Shown: one piece after another, positions 23,386 through 35,709 of the stretch
Layout: each line of letters opens with the position of its first letter
How positions within the stretch are numbered: the first letter of the stretch is position 1
Assembly: GCA_015499995.1 (NCBI GenBank)
Contig: JADNRV010000002.1
Location: 1,116,001-1,180,000, forward strand
Length of the DNA: 64,000 bases
Reading direction: 5' to 3'
From: Flammula alnicola
Lineage: Eukaryota; Basidiomycota; Agaricomycetes; Agaricales; Strophariaceae
Notes under the pieces: model-generated
The model's database searches: none
Told to the model about the DNA's origin: nothing
What the model saw: only the letters and a program-made list of their open reading frames with translations
Program-made: the position numbers and the translations under genes

Positions 23386-24136
23386 AGGAGGGCAAAATGT
23401 TGAGAACGGGAGGATGCTTAAAATGCCATGGAAAAAGAATTCGAATCAGGGGACACGAGGAGAGGGTCCGCGGCCCTTTAAGACGTTCTCTTAGCCGATG
23501 TTGTGCACTTTTTAAGTTTGGCCTCAAGGGGTGCGCCGCTCACGCATTTGACAGCAACAGTTTCTCGAAGATTACAATAATGGGACCTGAGGGCATCCTG
23601 CTTCTCCTACGGAATTTTATCTAACTGCCATGGACTTTCTTAATCTAACAAAAGAAATCCCCGCGCCACTCAAACACGCATACCATCTGACGCCGGTAAA
23701 CAATTCGAGCACAACGCCCCAGATCCAATTGATTGCACTCACGGCCTTGTGTCCGTATTCTCACCGCAATATCCGTTCCACCATGTTTCCATATTGCCTT
23801 ATCAAGTTAGAAGGGTAACGTCGGATGCCGATTTGGTGAATGCTGATTTTTGATCGTTGTACCGGTCCTCCCTAACTTGCAAATGAAAGCCCGTCACTGC
23901 AGGGAACGGCATGACTCCGGACGCGGTCCGAAATCTCATCCTGCCCTTGCATCATCCGCAACTTCCATATCCTCCGCGTCGCCTTCCAGATCAAATGACT
24001 CCAACGTAGTCCCTGTACTATCCAGCACACAAGCTACTCGTCGACCCGCTCTACCATTCAAGGCTAGAGTTACCCCACCATTCTTACAACCGGACAATGC
24101 ACGACGTCGATTAACGGGAATTCTTGTAGCAGATAA
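23386..24136. promoter_or_regulatory. Upstream region of the bZIP gene / 3' flank of APC4
   Basis: This 751-bp stretch lies between the bZIP start and the APC4 stop. Short ORFs (23630-23818, 23850-24140) have no recognisable product; the latter overlaps the APC4 terminal exon in antisense. Confidence 0.4.
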
Positions 24137-27105
24137 CTAGAAAGGTGCCAAAATCAGTGCCGCTCCGGCTGCAGAGCGTTGATACTTGAGCCCCACATCA
24201 CCGTTCTTCCACAACTTCAAGGTGTCCTGCATCAAATCTTCACGGGTTGACCCCTTTACGTACCCGTCGTGCAGCAATTTTTGATATCCTGTATCGTTGT
24301 AGTTGAGCGTGGCTATAAAGGCTTGTTCTGCACGTTTATTAAGATCAGCCTAAGGGGCAAAAGAAACTTCCATTCGACTGACTTTCTCCCTGGACGAGCC
24401 GGTAAACAATTACGACACATTCATCGTCGAAAAAGTCGGCATCCAGGAGGTCAAAATTACTTTGTTCTTCATCTTCCTCGGGGAGATAGCATTCAAGAAG
24501 CGTAATGCCAATTTCAGACGGTAGCTCAGCTGCCTCGACTCCAAAACGAAGCTGAGTAAGAAGCACTTTAAAGACAAAATTCTCAGTCAACAGAAATATA
24601 ACCATGAAAGGTTCCACTTACTCGTGTTATTGCCCTTTGAAGGTATATGGGCAACTAGGTGTTGCAGAAGTTCGCCATTCTGTCTCATTCAGTTTGATTT
24701 CGTTAATCGAGTAAATGACATTTACCTCCTTTAAACTGGTCCGTTCTCGGAAAGGGAAGGCCAACGGTTCTTCGGGTGAAAGCCCCTTCTCCGGTACGCG
24801 TTCTGCTTTCAAGGCAGCATCAAATGAAACAACCGCAGACCGAGAGGCAGCTCCAGCTGCATGATGAAAAACTCGTTCAGACCGATGTGCAAGATCCTGG
24901 ATTAAGGCTTCTATATTTCTATCCAGATGACTTATATCCGTTCTTGGGGCAGTCTAGAGGATAAATTAGATCTCGGCGGAAGACCTTTCAAACCAAGGTA
25001 CGAACCGTCTGCCAAGCCACCTGACGGGAATCCCTGGCAATCTTGAAGGCTTGCTCGAGAGCCGCATCCAAGGAACTGTTACCATAATCCGGAAGGCCTA
25101 AATCAACGTCTTGAAACTGGGGTATAGGTCCGATAAACCATTTGTCGATAGAACTGCTGGCCAGGCCTGTGATAAAGTAATTATTGACTTCCAATATATC
25201 ATGACGAGGGATGTTTCCATCGTTTGCGGAATTCACGTTGTTGACCTCTGCCTAAAGTTTAATCGCCTTGCTCAAAATGCAAATGCACAACGCACCGAAT
25301 CGTAGCCAAGAGATGAACTCTCGGAAACGAGATAGTTCCGTCCGGGATGTAGCAGCCAACCAGTTTGCTATTACTATCCCACGACTCGCTAAGTCGAGAC
25401 AGATGACTATGTCCTCCGGTGGCAATTCAAATAAAGCAAACTGAGGCCTTTGAGAAATAAGGACCATACTAGTGGGGTCATTAGAGATAGAGCTTACAAC
25501 TTCGACCATCCTTGGATTTCATCCAAGACAAGATGCAACCTTTGGAGTGCTGGAGCAATCTGCTTCTCTGCCGAATCGCGCAACTTGACAAGAGCTTCTG
25601 AGACAGTGGATTCCCACTTCTGAATACTCTAAAAGCCTATTAATGCAAGCTTGCAGGACAAAAAAAAAGTTGTCTGACTCTTTCGCTCATTTGTTCGCCG
25701 CTTCCAAGAAAATCCGACAACGAGTCTGATGCCTTTCCAGTGGTTAAAAGATAGGTTAGATCTAGTATAGGGTTTGTTCCCTCCTCTGTAAAATACGAAA
25801 TATTAAGTTGATATTCTTGAAAGGGGGAATAAACAAACGTACGGCCAAATTGTTCCTTTTGCTTTGAGTCAAGCATGTGAACCCACTTTGGTCCAAGTTC
25901 CCGAGCACCAGTATTACTTTCAGACCCGTACCACACTTCACGCATTTCCTTTACCACTCGCAAGACATACCAAACGAGCTCGCGAGCGGTAGATGACAAT
26001 TTGGCGAGATCCCGAGATCTCCGTTGGGCAAGAAGCGGAACGTCGATGATAACAGGGTTCAAGTTCGTCCGCGAAATTCCATCATGGACAATACGAGGCT
26101 GTCCTACGAAAAGAGGTCGCAGCGGATGCTTCACAGTCGAACTAAAATCGAAGGCGAAGCCGAATGGAATAAAGCCCAAAGGAAAGGTCCCATCGAGGTA
26201 AGAAAATAAGCGGCCGACATTGTCAGTCACTAGAAGAATGCTGTTGAGATTAGAGTTGTCTACTTCGTCAAGGTTGGCGCTGTCGGAAGATGGTTTGCTG
26301 TGTGACGAGGGATTTATGGAAGCCATTATATGGTCAGCGGAGAGGGTAGGCCATGTATCAATGACTGGTGGAAGCTGGGTTTTATGACTTGTGCGGGTAT
26401 GAGAGCCTTGGAAAGCAAAAAGATCGGTGGCCCTTCATGCCAATCATCAGGCTTGGCCAAACTTCAGAATAGACATGACATACGTCAATTTTTCTGTTTC
26501 CTCCTGCAGATTATCTAGCAACGGCAATAATTTCAAAATTGAATGAGCCGACCCTGTCTTGGAGGTAGTGAGGACTCGGTTCAAAAAGAAGACGCAATCA
26601 GTAGGAGACCCACGATGACATCGTTCCTTTTGAAGATATCTGGGATGTTAGAGGTAATTGGCGAACTTCTCTCATCCCGAAACCACCATATTCCAGTGAG
26701 ACGAACAGAGCGTTGGTCTGGACCCCATTTTGAACTGACAGGCAGAGAGAGAAATAGATGTCCGTCTTGCAAAGAATGTAAAGATATGGCTGGTGGATCT
26801 TGGATAACAGCTATGCTTTGTCCTATAGTTTCAATCAGAGCTGCGGTCCTTCTTTCATAAAGAAGCAACGTACCGTCAGGACTCCAAGCTATTCCAACAA
26901 CATGGCGATTGTCATCGCCATCACCAACGTCCGTCTCCCATATCTTTGAACCTTGATTAGAGCTCCAGAGACTCATTCTGTCGGTGCCCCCCAAACGAGA
27001 AAAAAGCAAGACGAGATCCTTGTCCGGACAACATGAGTTCGGAACCAATCGTCCTGGCAGATGTAAGCGGATATTTGCAAGAGATGTGAACGCATTCGTT
27101 GCCAT
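24137..27105 (-). CDS. APC4: Anaphase-promoting complex subunit 4
   Basis: The predicted 800-residue subunit of the cell-cycle ubiquitin ligase comes from 11 phase-consistent exons: 26614-27105, 26484-26557, 25843-26387, 25679-25785, 25498-25628, 25296-25447, 25006-25247, 24726-24953, 24622-24679, 24383-24565 and 24137-24327. The N-terminal WD40-like domain includes CPDKDLVLLFSRLGG and VVGIAWSPDGTLLLYE; a GSAHSILKLLPLLDNLQ segment follows. The long Apc4 domain has DLTYLLTTGKASDSLSDFLG and SGEQMSER. The C terminus reads LLDADFFDDECVVIVYR and ALILAPF. Intron 25786-25842 (57 nt) is in frame without a stop. Size agrees with animal and fungal Apc4. Confidence 0.93.
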
Positions 27106-27960
27106 TGCATAAATTTACCACCGCGACAAGGATTTCTTGAATGCAATAGAATAAGAGGGGCAAAGCTTTGAAGTATGAGATGCCAGAGAGCAGAACCAAC
27201 ACAACCTCAACAGAGAAATGGGTATGCGAGACACGCCTATGGTTATAAACAACTGTCAAACCTTTGGATGAAGGCCATGGTACAATATGAACGGATGTAC
27301 ATTGCTTTCAATTATTATTATTAACTCCGTTCAAATCAGAACAAGTAATGTGACCGTGTCATTCTCTCCGCCTCAATTTGCTTGACTGGCAGACTCGCCT
27401 GAGCTGGATTATATTAGTACTCCTCGCTTTCCTAGTAGACGGAAGCTACCCAGAAGGGAAACCAAATATACGACTTATTACTATTGACACTACTTTTCTT
27501 TGTCCCCCACAAATGCATACGGCATAGGAAAGACGAGAAAACCTGTCGAATGAATTCATAACCTAAGTACCTGGGGTGTGCGCGATCTGGTGGCAGCCCT
27601 TGACGTTGAGGTCAAAGTGGATTTGATAGATTTCAGAGGAGACTCTGAACTTGCTCTGAACCTACTTCAAAATTCTGATCCGGACCAAGAAGAGAGGAAG
27701 GTAGGACAGGCACGAAGACGTTGCTTGAGGCCGACGAGTATTATCGAGATGTGACGCTTTATGCCTCATAGGCAGATTTCGGGGGCGATTGTAGGTTGCT
27801 GTCGGTGTTCGTTATCGTTTGGCTTTGAGTGGAGAACGAGGCTGTCTGAGATAAACGAAGAGGGTACTATATGACAGCAGCTGGAATAATAGCAGTAGCA
27901 GTTTGTAATAACGAGTGCGACATCGATGCAGACAAAGCAAAGAGAAAAGAAAAGCAAACT
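27106..27960. other. Intergenic region between APC4 start and RasGEF stop
   Basis: The APC4 promoter and the RasGEF 3' flank lie here. A plus-strand reading frame around 27557-27750 (contains GVRDLVAALDVEVKVDLIDF) has no start codon and no recognised relative; it may be chance or a relic. Confidence 0.4.
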
Positions 27961-30900
27961 TCACCAAAAGAACAGCTTCCGCAAACCCGCGATGTCCTTT
28001 GGTTGGCTGATGGGGATAGTTGGCTGGACGTCGTCGTAATCGTAATCCTGTGACTTGAGTCTTGACTTTTGCATCTATGTATCGATAACAAAATGATCAA
28101 CGGTGACATCCTTCGGTAAATGACTAGATAAATACCTCAGTACTCATCACAGGACGCCTGACGAATAGTTCTGCAATGTATGGTCGTTCCGGGAAGTCGT
28201 AATCGTTGGAATTCCGACATTGTGCTTGGCATTGGAGGGTGCTCGTGATAAATCTGCCCATCATGTTGAACTTTCCCCAGTGTGTTTTCGAAGGATACGA
28301 AGGATTGGTATCTTCATTGCCTTCATGTGCTCTGATCAAGTCCGACATATGAACCTCCCTGTAAAGTTGTGGTCAGCATAGTTTGGCTATGGGGAGGTTG
28401 AATGAATTCACAAGGCAGGGATGCATGCTCCTTTTGAATTCCGCAAAGCTAAACGATATGCCCGATGAGCGCGTATCTGTTGCAGAAGCACATCCCACGA
28501 CATCAAGTTTTTGGCGTGATCAGGCGATCTAGCCTTGAACTGCTCCATTGTCGGGTCGTCGCTAGCATTATTAATGCCAGCCACGAATGCGCGTAAGGCC
28601 GAGTAATTGTTCATCTGCCTTAATCTCTGGGCTATTTCAACGAACTTCTCTATCTGTCGAGCTCGATTCCGAGGGCGTTCGTGACACAGAATGAGGGACA
28701 CAACCCTTATATTCCGGACATCAGTAGGGCTGTGCATATTAAAGATTGAACAATTCGACGAACCAGTCTGCCAGATGATTCGACATAGTATTGAAGGCGG
28801 TGATAGGCTCACTGTCGGTCTTCCTCCCTGACACAAATGTATAATGTAGCCAGTCTCGGGGCTACATCGTAATCAGAATCGCCGAATTGAAGTACAGAAA
28901 ATATTCCTATACCTTGATCGCCAGAAAGCGCCTCACACCCTGTCGGGTAATTTCTTGTGCAATGTCGTCTGAATCGGTATTCAAAACGTCTTGCGCAAGT
29001 TTCGTCAGATCCCGGATGTGTTGCTTCGGGCTTTGATCGTAGGTGGTTGGGTGGAGGCCATTTGTTTGTGGCGACAATAGTGCCCTCGGCAACGGGAGAC
29101 TGGCCTTGCGTTCTCGCGAAGGAAAGATGATCTTCGGAGAACTAGAGGGCGCCTGTGGGCTGCCAGCGGTTTCGAAGGATTCGGTCTCGTCAATGCGTGT
29201 TTCTTCGTCGTCTTCGTCCTCAGGGGCGTAATCATCACTGTCAGTATCTAATATTTCGACTTTCAAGGCCCAAGCAGAATCTTCATCGACGAGGCCAGGT
29301 AACTGTTCCAGAAAAGGTAAAAATTCCGAGCCATAATGCAGAAGATGCGTTTTCGAGATGATTGATTTGATTAAGGCATTGAGTGCCCCCGCCGTACCTT
29401 TGACGGCGAAATCGTGAGCGTAGTCGCGAATCCATGTTTCAAGAAGATGACATATCCTAAAAACAATACATGAGTTGAGGAACACGTTAAACATAAGGGA
29501 ACGTACCGCAGTTGGGCAAAGCAAGCGAACATTGGATCGCCAGAAGGGTTGTCAAGTTGACGCATTCGTTTTTGCATAGCGAGGAGAACACTTCGAGGCG
29601 TAGCAAATCTTCGATATGTAAGGAGAAAATGAGTAGTAAATGTGGGATCTTGAAAAGAACATTAGACCGGCTAGGTGTATTAGATAAATTTAACAAACCA
29701 TCACCACTAACTGCAAGGAACAGGAGTTTATCGAGTAAATCATCCAAGTCTGCCCATTGTGATGGACGTCTGTCACATTTTCCGCGTCAAATACAGAACA
29801 CGCTTCAATGAAATAAGATAGACTGACGGTTCTTTCTTGACTTTCTTTTCTTCAGGAATAGGAGGACTAACTTCTTCAGCCGGAGCGGGCGAATTCTCTG
29901 CCGAGTCGTTATTGTTGACAGCATCTTCAGATTCTACCACAGTGTCATCCTGGGAATCTCGGGACTTGGATAGCTGAATTTCGTGCAATAGATCTCCTGT
30001 CGATGGTTGATAACCTGGTGACACCGGTGTTACAGAATCGAGGTGTGGGGCAGAACTGGAAGGCTTAGAAGGATTGGGTATGCTGGTATTAACAGGCACA
30101 GAAGGCCCGTTGAATGAGGGTATCGAAGACGAGCTTGTTGGGGTATGTGTCCAGGAGTCTCCCGAGGGAGCACCCTTGTAGAGAAAATCAGGAGTTGCAG
30201 GATTTCGATTATCGATGATACGATCGGAGCCTACGCAAGTAGTTAAGTAAATGCGAACCGTATACCAGAAAGCGAACAATCTACCTCTTTGACGTAAGAT
30301 GGCCTTTAGTAAGTATTGAAAGGATTGTTTCATTTTCCCTTTCCCAGAGTCACTGGTATTTGAGACTTCGATCAAACCTGTGTCGTATTGCTTCAGCATC
30401 GCCAACACATCAAAGGGCTGAACTTCATGTTCAAGGTCAGCTTTGCATCCGAGAACCATTATAGGTAATATCATGGATCGATAGCCCTCTGCATATTAAT
30501 ATTTTAAAATGGAATAAAAAGAGCAAAAGTAACTCTCACTGAGAAGGCCCTCAACTGGTTGGTATGAGCTTTTGTGCGACGAATCATAACAGATTATAAT
30601 GCCGTCAATAGGAGGCAGGCCCTGAGGCCATTTGAGAAGCCCATTGTTTGTAGTCTGGACTTCGACCTCAATCACCTCGATGACTTGATCATGAGGAGAA
30701 CCTCCAGGAGAAGCAGGCTCCTCAAGCGTGACAATTCCTGTTCGACGTACATCTGTATTTTAAAAAATGTTACGGTCCAATTTCAGACGGCTTCTACAAT
30801 GCAGTTCACTCACAACGAGGCAAACCAGAAGAATTCGACGCTTCAGAAATCACACTCGATTCCACCAGGCCATAGCCTGAGAGGCCCTTGCGGATCACCG

Positions 30901-31926
30901 TTGATTTACCGCAACCTGTGGTTCCAATGACGGCAAGGATGATGTCTTTATTACTATTAGAAACGGAGGAGCGAATCTTGGAGAAATGTGAGTGGTGACC
31001 AAAGACGTATTAAAACATGGAACTCACAGGTGGAGGGTTGTGGGGATTTACGACGGTTCGTTTGGAAGAGCTGGACGGATTATATCCCAGACTACCGCTG
31101 CGCATGCGACCTGCGCTGGGGGTTACATAGGCATTTCCTCGCCTTGAAGCAGACTGGAGGGAGGATGTCGACGAAATAGAGGGCAAGCTTTCACGTTCGC
31201 GATCGTTAGGTGTCGTCGCGGAGCTACTATTCTGTGCACGCGAAGGAAGCGGTAATTCGCCACCACGAATGAACGTTTTCGAAGGGTCTTGACCTTTCAA
31301 GGATTGGTGTCGAAAGCGCTCGATTGCAGGCAGGCTAATAGGATCGTAGCGGTCAACATCGGAGTCCAGCGGAAAGGATGAATCATAATCGCGGTGCATA
31401 GAACTCAAGCTCTCGCCACGGTGCCGGGGAGACCAGGCTGGTTTATCTGAATGTGCTTGGGTCTCAACTTGTATGCCATATACAAGGTTTCGGGGCGGCT
31501 CTGAAGATTCATTCGACTGACTTCGAGAACCCTCGCGGCTATATTGAGCAAATGAATCGACGGAGACAGATTTTCGCAGATTCTGAGGTGGGGCCAGCGA
31601 AGATGGACCAAGGCGGGTTGTTTCGTCTTCTTCCTCACGCGAAGGTGATGTATAAGCGGTCGAAAATGATTCTGCGAATGATAATGCCGGAGATTGGAGG
31701 AAGTGGGAGGGTTCTTTAGCTTTTGGTACAGGCGGAGTGACTGAACCAAGAGTCGATTCTGGATGAGAAGGTAACGCCAGGGGGGGGAGACTAGGGAGGC
31801 CAGGAAGTTCGTGGGCGGCGGACATTGGACTTCCAGGTCCTTGTCGCTCTTTGAGACCAAGCTGCAGAAATGGGAGTCAGTGTGGCTGTAGGAGATGTGA
31901 TTTCGTGAAGTTTACACATAGCCCAT
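27961..31926 (-). CDS. Fusion of a P-loop GTPase-like domain with RasGEF_N and RasGEF (Cdc25) domains
   Basis: The predicted 1,101-residue protein comes from 13 exons: 31918-31926, 31028-31861, 30814-30976, 30540-30752, 30285-30488, 29828-30230, 29705-29769, 29507-29648, 28913-29456, 28764-28861, 28412-28705, 28136-28358 and 27961-28074. Residues 1-280 are disordered. A GTPase-like domain follows with Walker A GTTGCGKST, GIIICYD and LGCKADL in the position of the NKxD loop. Next are RasGEF_N (DLDDLLDKLLFLA, THFLLTYRRFATPRSVLLAMQ), an acidic linker, and the catalytic Cdc25 domain (CHERPRNRARQIEKFVEIAQ, NYSALRAFVAGINNASDDP, LEVHMSDLIRAHEGNED). It likely activates Ras-type GTPases. The 9-nt first exon (MGY) is less certain; ATG 31825 is the alternative. 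Confidence 0.87.
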
Positions 31927-32037
31927 CACAGGGTTCTAGTCACTCATCAGCGCTGCCTAGACCATAACCGGCCGGGAATTACACTTATCCTCTCTTCAAA
32001 CACACGATACCACAGTAGCGACGTATACCACCTGTAG
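31927..32037. promoter_or_regulatory. Compact divergent promoter between RasGEF and SurE-family genes
   Basis: Only 111 bp separate the two opposed start codons, so the genes must share core promoter sequence. Co-regulation is plausible but not shown. Confidence 0.55.
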
Positions 32038-33443
32038 ATGTCTTCGCCAAAACCAAGAGTCCTTCTAACGGTGCGCCAATCTCTTACTTCGCAATCTAGT
32101 AGTTCAACTTATTAAATTTCAGAATGACGATGGGCCTCCTGATTCGAAAGAATCTCCATACATCTTGGGCTTATATCGTCATTTGACACAGCACCTCGGT
32201 AGGAAAGCAATCCCTCAAATGAGATGAGACAAAGGAAATTTAATTCCTAGCTTCAAGGATGGGATGTGAAAGTTGTTCTTCCCAGCGCACAAAAATCTTG
32301 GATCGGTTCGTCAGTCATACGAGCTCACGTACATTTCCCAATTAAATTGGCAGATTGCTTGGACAGGCAAGGCATATCATATCAAGGAGATCACGAAGGG
32401 TAGTTACTTTTACCCCAAGGACGATGGCAGCGGCGACATATCTCTGAGATCAAGGCCGCTAAAAGACGGTGAATTGGTGAGCACATGCTCCGTGGCCACA
32501 AGCGCAGCTCAGGCTCACAGAGAAATGTGTAGGCTGAATGGATCCTTTTGGATGGAGTAAGGATATCTCCCTGTTGCATGGGAAATGTATTATTGATTCC
32601 AAGTTATTCCAGACCCCAGCAACCTGTGCAAACGTTGCTTTGCATAACTTATACACTGATGGAATAGACCTTGTGGTAGGTTCACGTCCTCTTCAGGTTC
32701 CTTTACCTCACGCAGAATATTTCATAGATATCCGGTCCGAACTTGGGGCGTAATACGTCCTGTTCGTCCTCTACTATTTTCTTGGCCTTCATTATGGCTA
32801 AACGTTACACATTTTAGCTGCATTCGCTCTGTCTTCTGGGACTATCGGTGCTGCGATGTCGTCGGCTTTGTCTAAAAAGCGTTCCATCGCTCTTTCTTAT
32901 GGAACGGTTGTGCACCCAACTCCCACGACATATTTCGAACCCGCTCACGACCTTGGATGTCGTATAATCAATCACCTATGGAACAATTGGGGAGAAGATG
33001 AGTGTGGCCTGAGAGATGGAGAAGTTGACCTCTATAACGTCAACATCCCTTTGATCGAAGAGATTCTTTCGGATGAAGGTCTAAGGATCGCCTGGACTAG
33101 AATGTGGCGTAACTCATATGGTCGACTTTTCAAGAATGTATCCGAAAACAACTCAAGCAATCGCTTAGTTGAGGCTCCTGGCCCCGATGCGATTACCACA
33201 CATCAAACGGAAGCTTCTATACCAGGTCCGGGGGACGAAGAGATGGGAGATCTATTATTCAAGTGGGCACCTGAAATGAAGGGATTGATCACACCCTCGC
33301 TGGAGTCTCTTCCAGTGGGTTCTGATGGGTGGGCAATACATAAGGGGTTGGTAAGTGTCACTCCTTTGAGGGCGACATTTGGTGAACCACATGGTGAAGA
33401 AACCCTCGAACCCGAGAGGTTAGTGTGGAAGATGAGACTCTAA
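32038..33443 (+). CDS. SurE-like 5'/3'-nucleotidase / acid phosphatase
   Basis: The predicted 337-residue protein comes from exons 32038-32070, 32123-32198, 32258-32305, 32367-32476, 32533-32556, 32613-32675, 32728-32761 and 32818-33443. The metal-binding NDDG motif follows the first beta strand (PRVLLTNDDGPPD), and SGPNLGRNTSSAFALSSGT provides the second signature loop (SGPNxGxN). GTPATCANVALHNL corresponds to the substrate-pocket segment. The family removes phosphate from nucleotides; in yeast a SurE domain is found in Pby1 joined to a tyrosine-ligase-like domain, which is absent here. Location is probably cytosolic. Confidence 0.92.
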
Positions 33444-33765
33444 TCTATGGATGCCCGGCATGTAAGTAGTACTGCTTTGCTTCATGGAATGCATTTTTGT
33501 GGATTGGCCGTTCGTATATATTGTTCATCGTAGTACAAATACCAATACCCTTCATTATATAGATAAACTTAGATCATATAGTAATGACATCCACATCTGG
33601 GCATTCCAAGCAAGTGTATGTGTTGAAGACTTGCCTGGAATTTGTCCGCTGAGACTTTGCTTTCGGTATACTTTAAGTGAATTAATGCTCCAAGAAGCAT
33701 TCTATGTAAGTAGTACTGCAGAAATCAATTCAAAGGAGAAAGGGAATCCTTGACCTCGAAGCTCT

Positions 33766-34147
33766 TCAGCGGCGAGGAAAGGTTCCTGAAGTAACATATG
33801 AATTTCCTGCCCAGTCACCTTTGGCAATCATCAGGACTGTACCATAAGATCCAACTGACATATGGACCGCAGAAAGATGAATAAAAAAGCAGGACGTACC
33901 CGCCGAAAACAATGGAGTGGCAATGGAGTGGTTCGAAAAATATTTCCCAATGTTACACACTGAGGACCGAGGCATCCAATCTTGCAGGAGGCACGCCCCA
34001 AAAGGATGAATTTGGAGTTACCAGAAGTGACATCTTTGGGAATTGCAGCACGACAAAATGAGACCCTTCATGTAAATGAATGTTAGGCGCCGATGAGCCA
34101 TGCTGCGGTCGAAAATACTGTACCATTTTAATTACAGCCAGATTCAA
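33766..34147 (-). pseudogene. Possible gene remnant, unassigned
   Basis: Two minus-strand segments look protein-like: APNIHLHEGSHFVVLQFPK with SSFWGVPPARLDAS (33953-34147), and SVGSYGTVLMIAKGDWAGNS (33766-33975). They could be joined by an intron starting near 33970, but no start codon or intact flanking exons are evident. I do not recognise the family. It may be a decayed gene or chance. Confidence 0.3.
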
Positions 34148-34343
34148 AACGATAGGCCATCACAAAAAAGATACTTGGTGGCGGAGCTGAAATTCCATGA
34201 TCCGAAATGGTCGCCGGTGTTTGGGCGAGCTGCTTGGAGAGATTATGTAATTTTATGTGTGCCCTGTCGGGGATTGAATATTTGGGTCCGCTATGTAGAT
34301 GTTTTTTTTCTGATGGCCTATCGTTTTGAATTTGGCTGTAATT
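34130..34343. repeat. Short inverted repeat, 33-bp arms
   Basis: The arm at 34130-34162 is the reverse complement of 34311-34343 with one mismatch (core GATGGCCTATCGTTTTGAA). The arms enclose 148 bp. It could fold into a hairpin or be the ends of a small non-autonomous element; no target-site duplication was identified. Confidence 0.7.
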
Positions 34344-34617
34344 CGGCCGTCACGCATTCAGATGACAAAAGATATTTGAGAAGTTGACTGTTGGAACGGC
34401 ATTACGGCAGTAACAGTATTTCAATCAAACTGCGCGAAGAAAGTCGGCCAACATTTTCATCGTCTTGAAGGAACCGAGCTCCTCAAAACCTCATGGTTAT
34501 GTTCATTCACATTCATATTTTGGGCGGCAGTGTGAGGCAGCATACATGGGGCATGAGGCTGTAAAACATGGAAGTAGCAAGAGGTAGTAAAGAATACAAG
34601 CATAACTGGAAAAAAAA

Positions 34618-35444
34618 TCAACGATATCTGCGGAGGGACAGAGTGTTGTGTTTTTTCCAGGTGGAGCGAGCTGGCGTATGGTTGTAACGATGACCCTTGC
34701 CCAAGCCACGGTTCTGAAGGGGAAATGAAAGGATAAGAAATCGCCCTTAATTCCAATGCGGGATTACGTACCTGCTTGCCAATGCTGGTAAGTCCACGAG
34801 CCTCGCGGCGCTTGTGAACGGGGTTGACGATCCAGTTGATCCTGGCGTCACGGCGGATCTAGAATGTGAAAGATGAATAAAAAACAACGACAGAGTCAAA
34901 AAGCAATCTCACAGCCTTATGGTTAGGATCCACCAAGATAACCTCGTAGTACTTGTAAACACCATCTTGGTTCACCCAGTACGAGTTCAGCACTCGCAAG
35001 TTTCCGCATCTCTTTCCAACTCGCTCCTCGGCAGTACTCCTGAGACCACGCTGGAACTTGAGGTGGTTAACACCCTGGCGGACGGGTTTACCGTATGTAG
35101 CACCTATAATTCCTAGTGAGAATTTCCCTCTTTTCTGCGTCCTCTGTTACGCACCCTTGGGGACGGGCTTCTTGCGGTTACCGCGACGGACGCGGATACG
35201 GTAGACGACGTATCCCTGCTTGGCCTTGTACCCAAGGCGGCGAGCCTTGTCGGGGCGAGACGGGCGGGAAGCACGGTGGATAACGTTCAATTGACGGTAC
35301 TCCCAGCAACTGGAAACCCGTAGTTAGACCAAAGTAACAGCGCCATGGGACGAACAGGGTGACGCACCGAACGCGAAGCAGGAAACGGAGGACATCCGAC
35401 TGTTTCTTTTTGTAAAGCTCCCCAATATATTTGTATGCGCCCAT
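34618..35444 (-). CDS. RPL15: 60S ribosomal protein L15
   Basis: The predicted 201-residue eL15 comes from exons 35368-35444, 35155-35309, 34913-35103, 34772-34858 and 34618-34713. It begins [20 protein letters not shown] and includes [56 protein letters not shown] and [13 protein letters not shown]. The C terminus is [13 protein letters not shown] then LSLRRYR. Sequence and size are typical; it is a large-subunit protein needed for ribosome assembly. Confidence 0.96.
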
Positions 35445-35709
35445 CTTGCGGCTAGGAATATGCAAATAAGCCTCTAATAGTTCTCAGACGTGAGTTCAAC
35501 GACATACCTTTTGCTTGAAGTTGTTGTGGCCGACGGCGGATAATATTACAATATCGACCAAAACGGAATGTGAGGCTGAATGAAACTGTGTAGTACCACC
35601 GGCAAACTCCGGACCACTAATTCGTGACCTCAAGATTCTGAAGATGTACGTAAGTAAGTACGTCCAATGCAAAAAAAATAGTACAACCAGTTCATGAATT
35701 CTACAGTGA

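Larger units (their letters stand above)
33444..34617. other. Intergenic region with a possible decayed gene and an inverted repeat
   Basis: This lies between the SurE 3' end and the RPL15 3' end. It holds the inverted repeat at 34130-34343 and the minus-strand coding-like fragments at 33766-34147 described separately. Confidence 0.4.
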
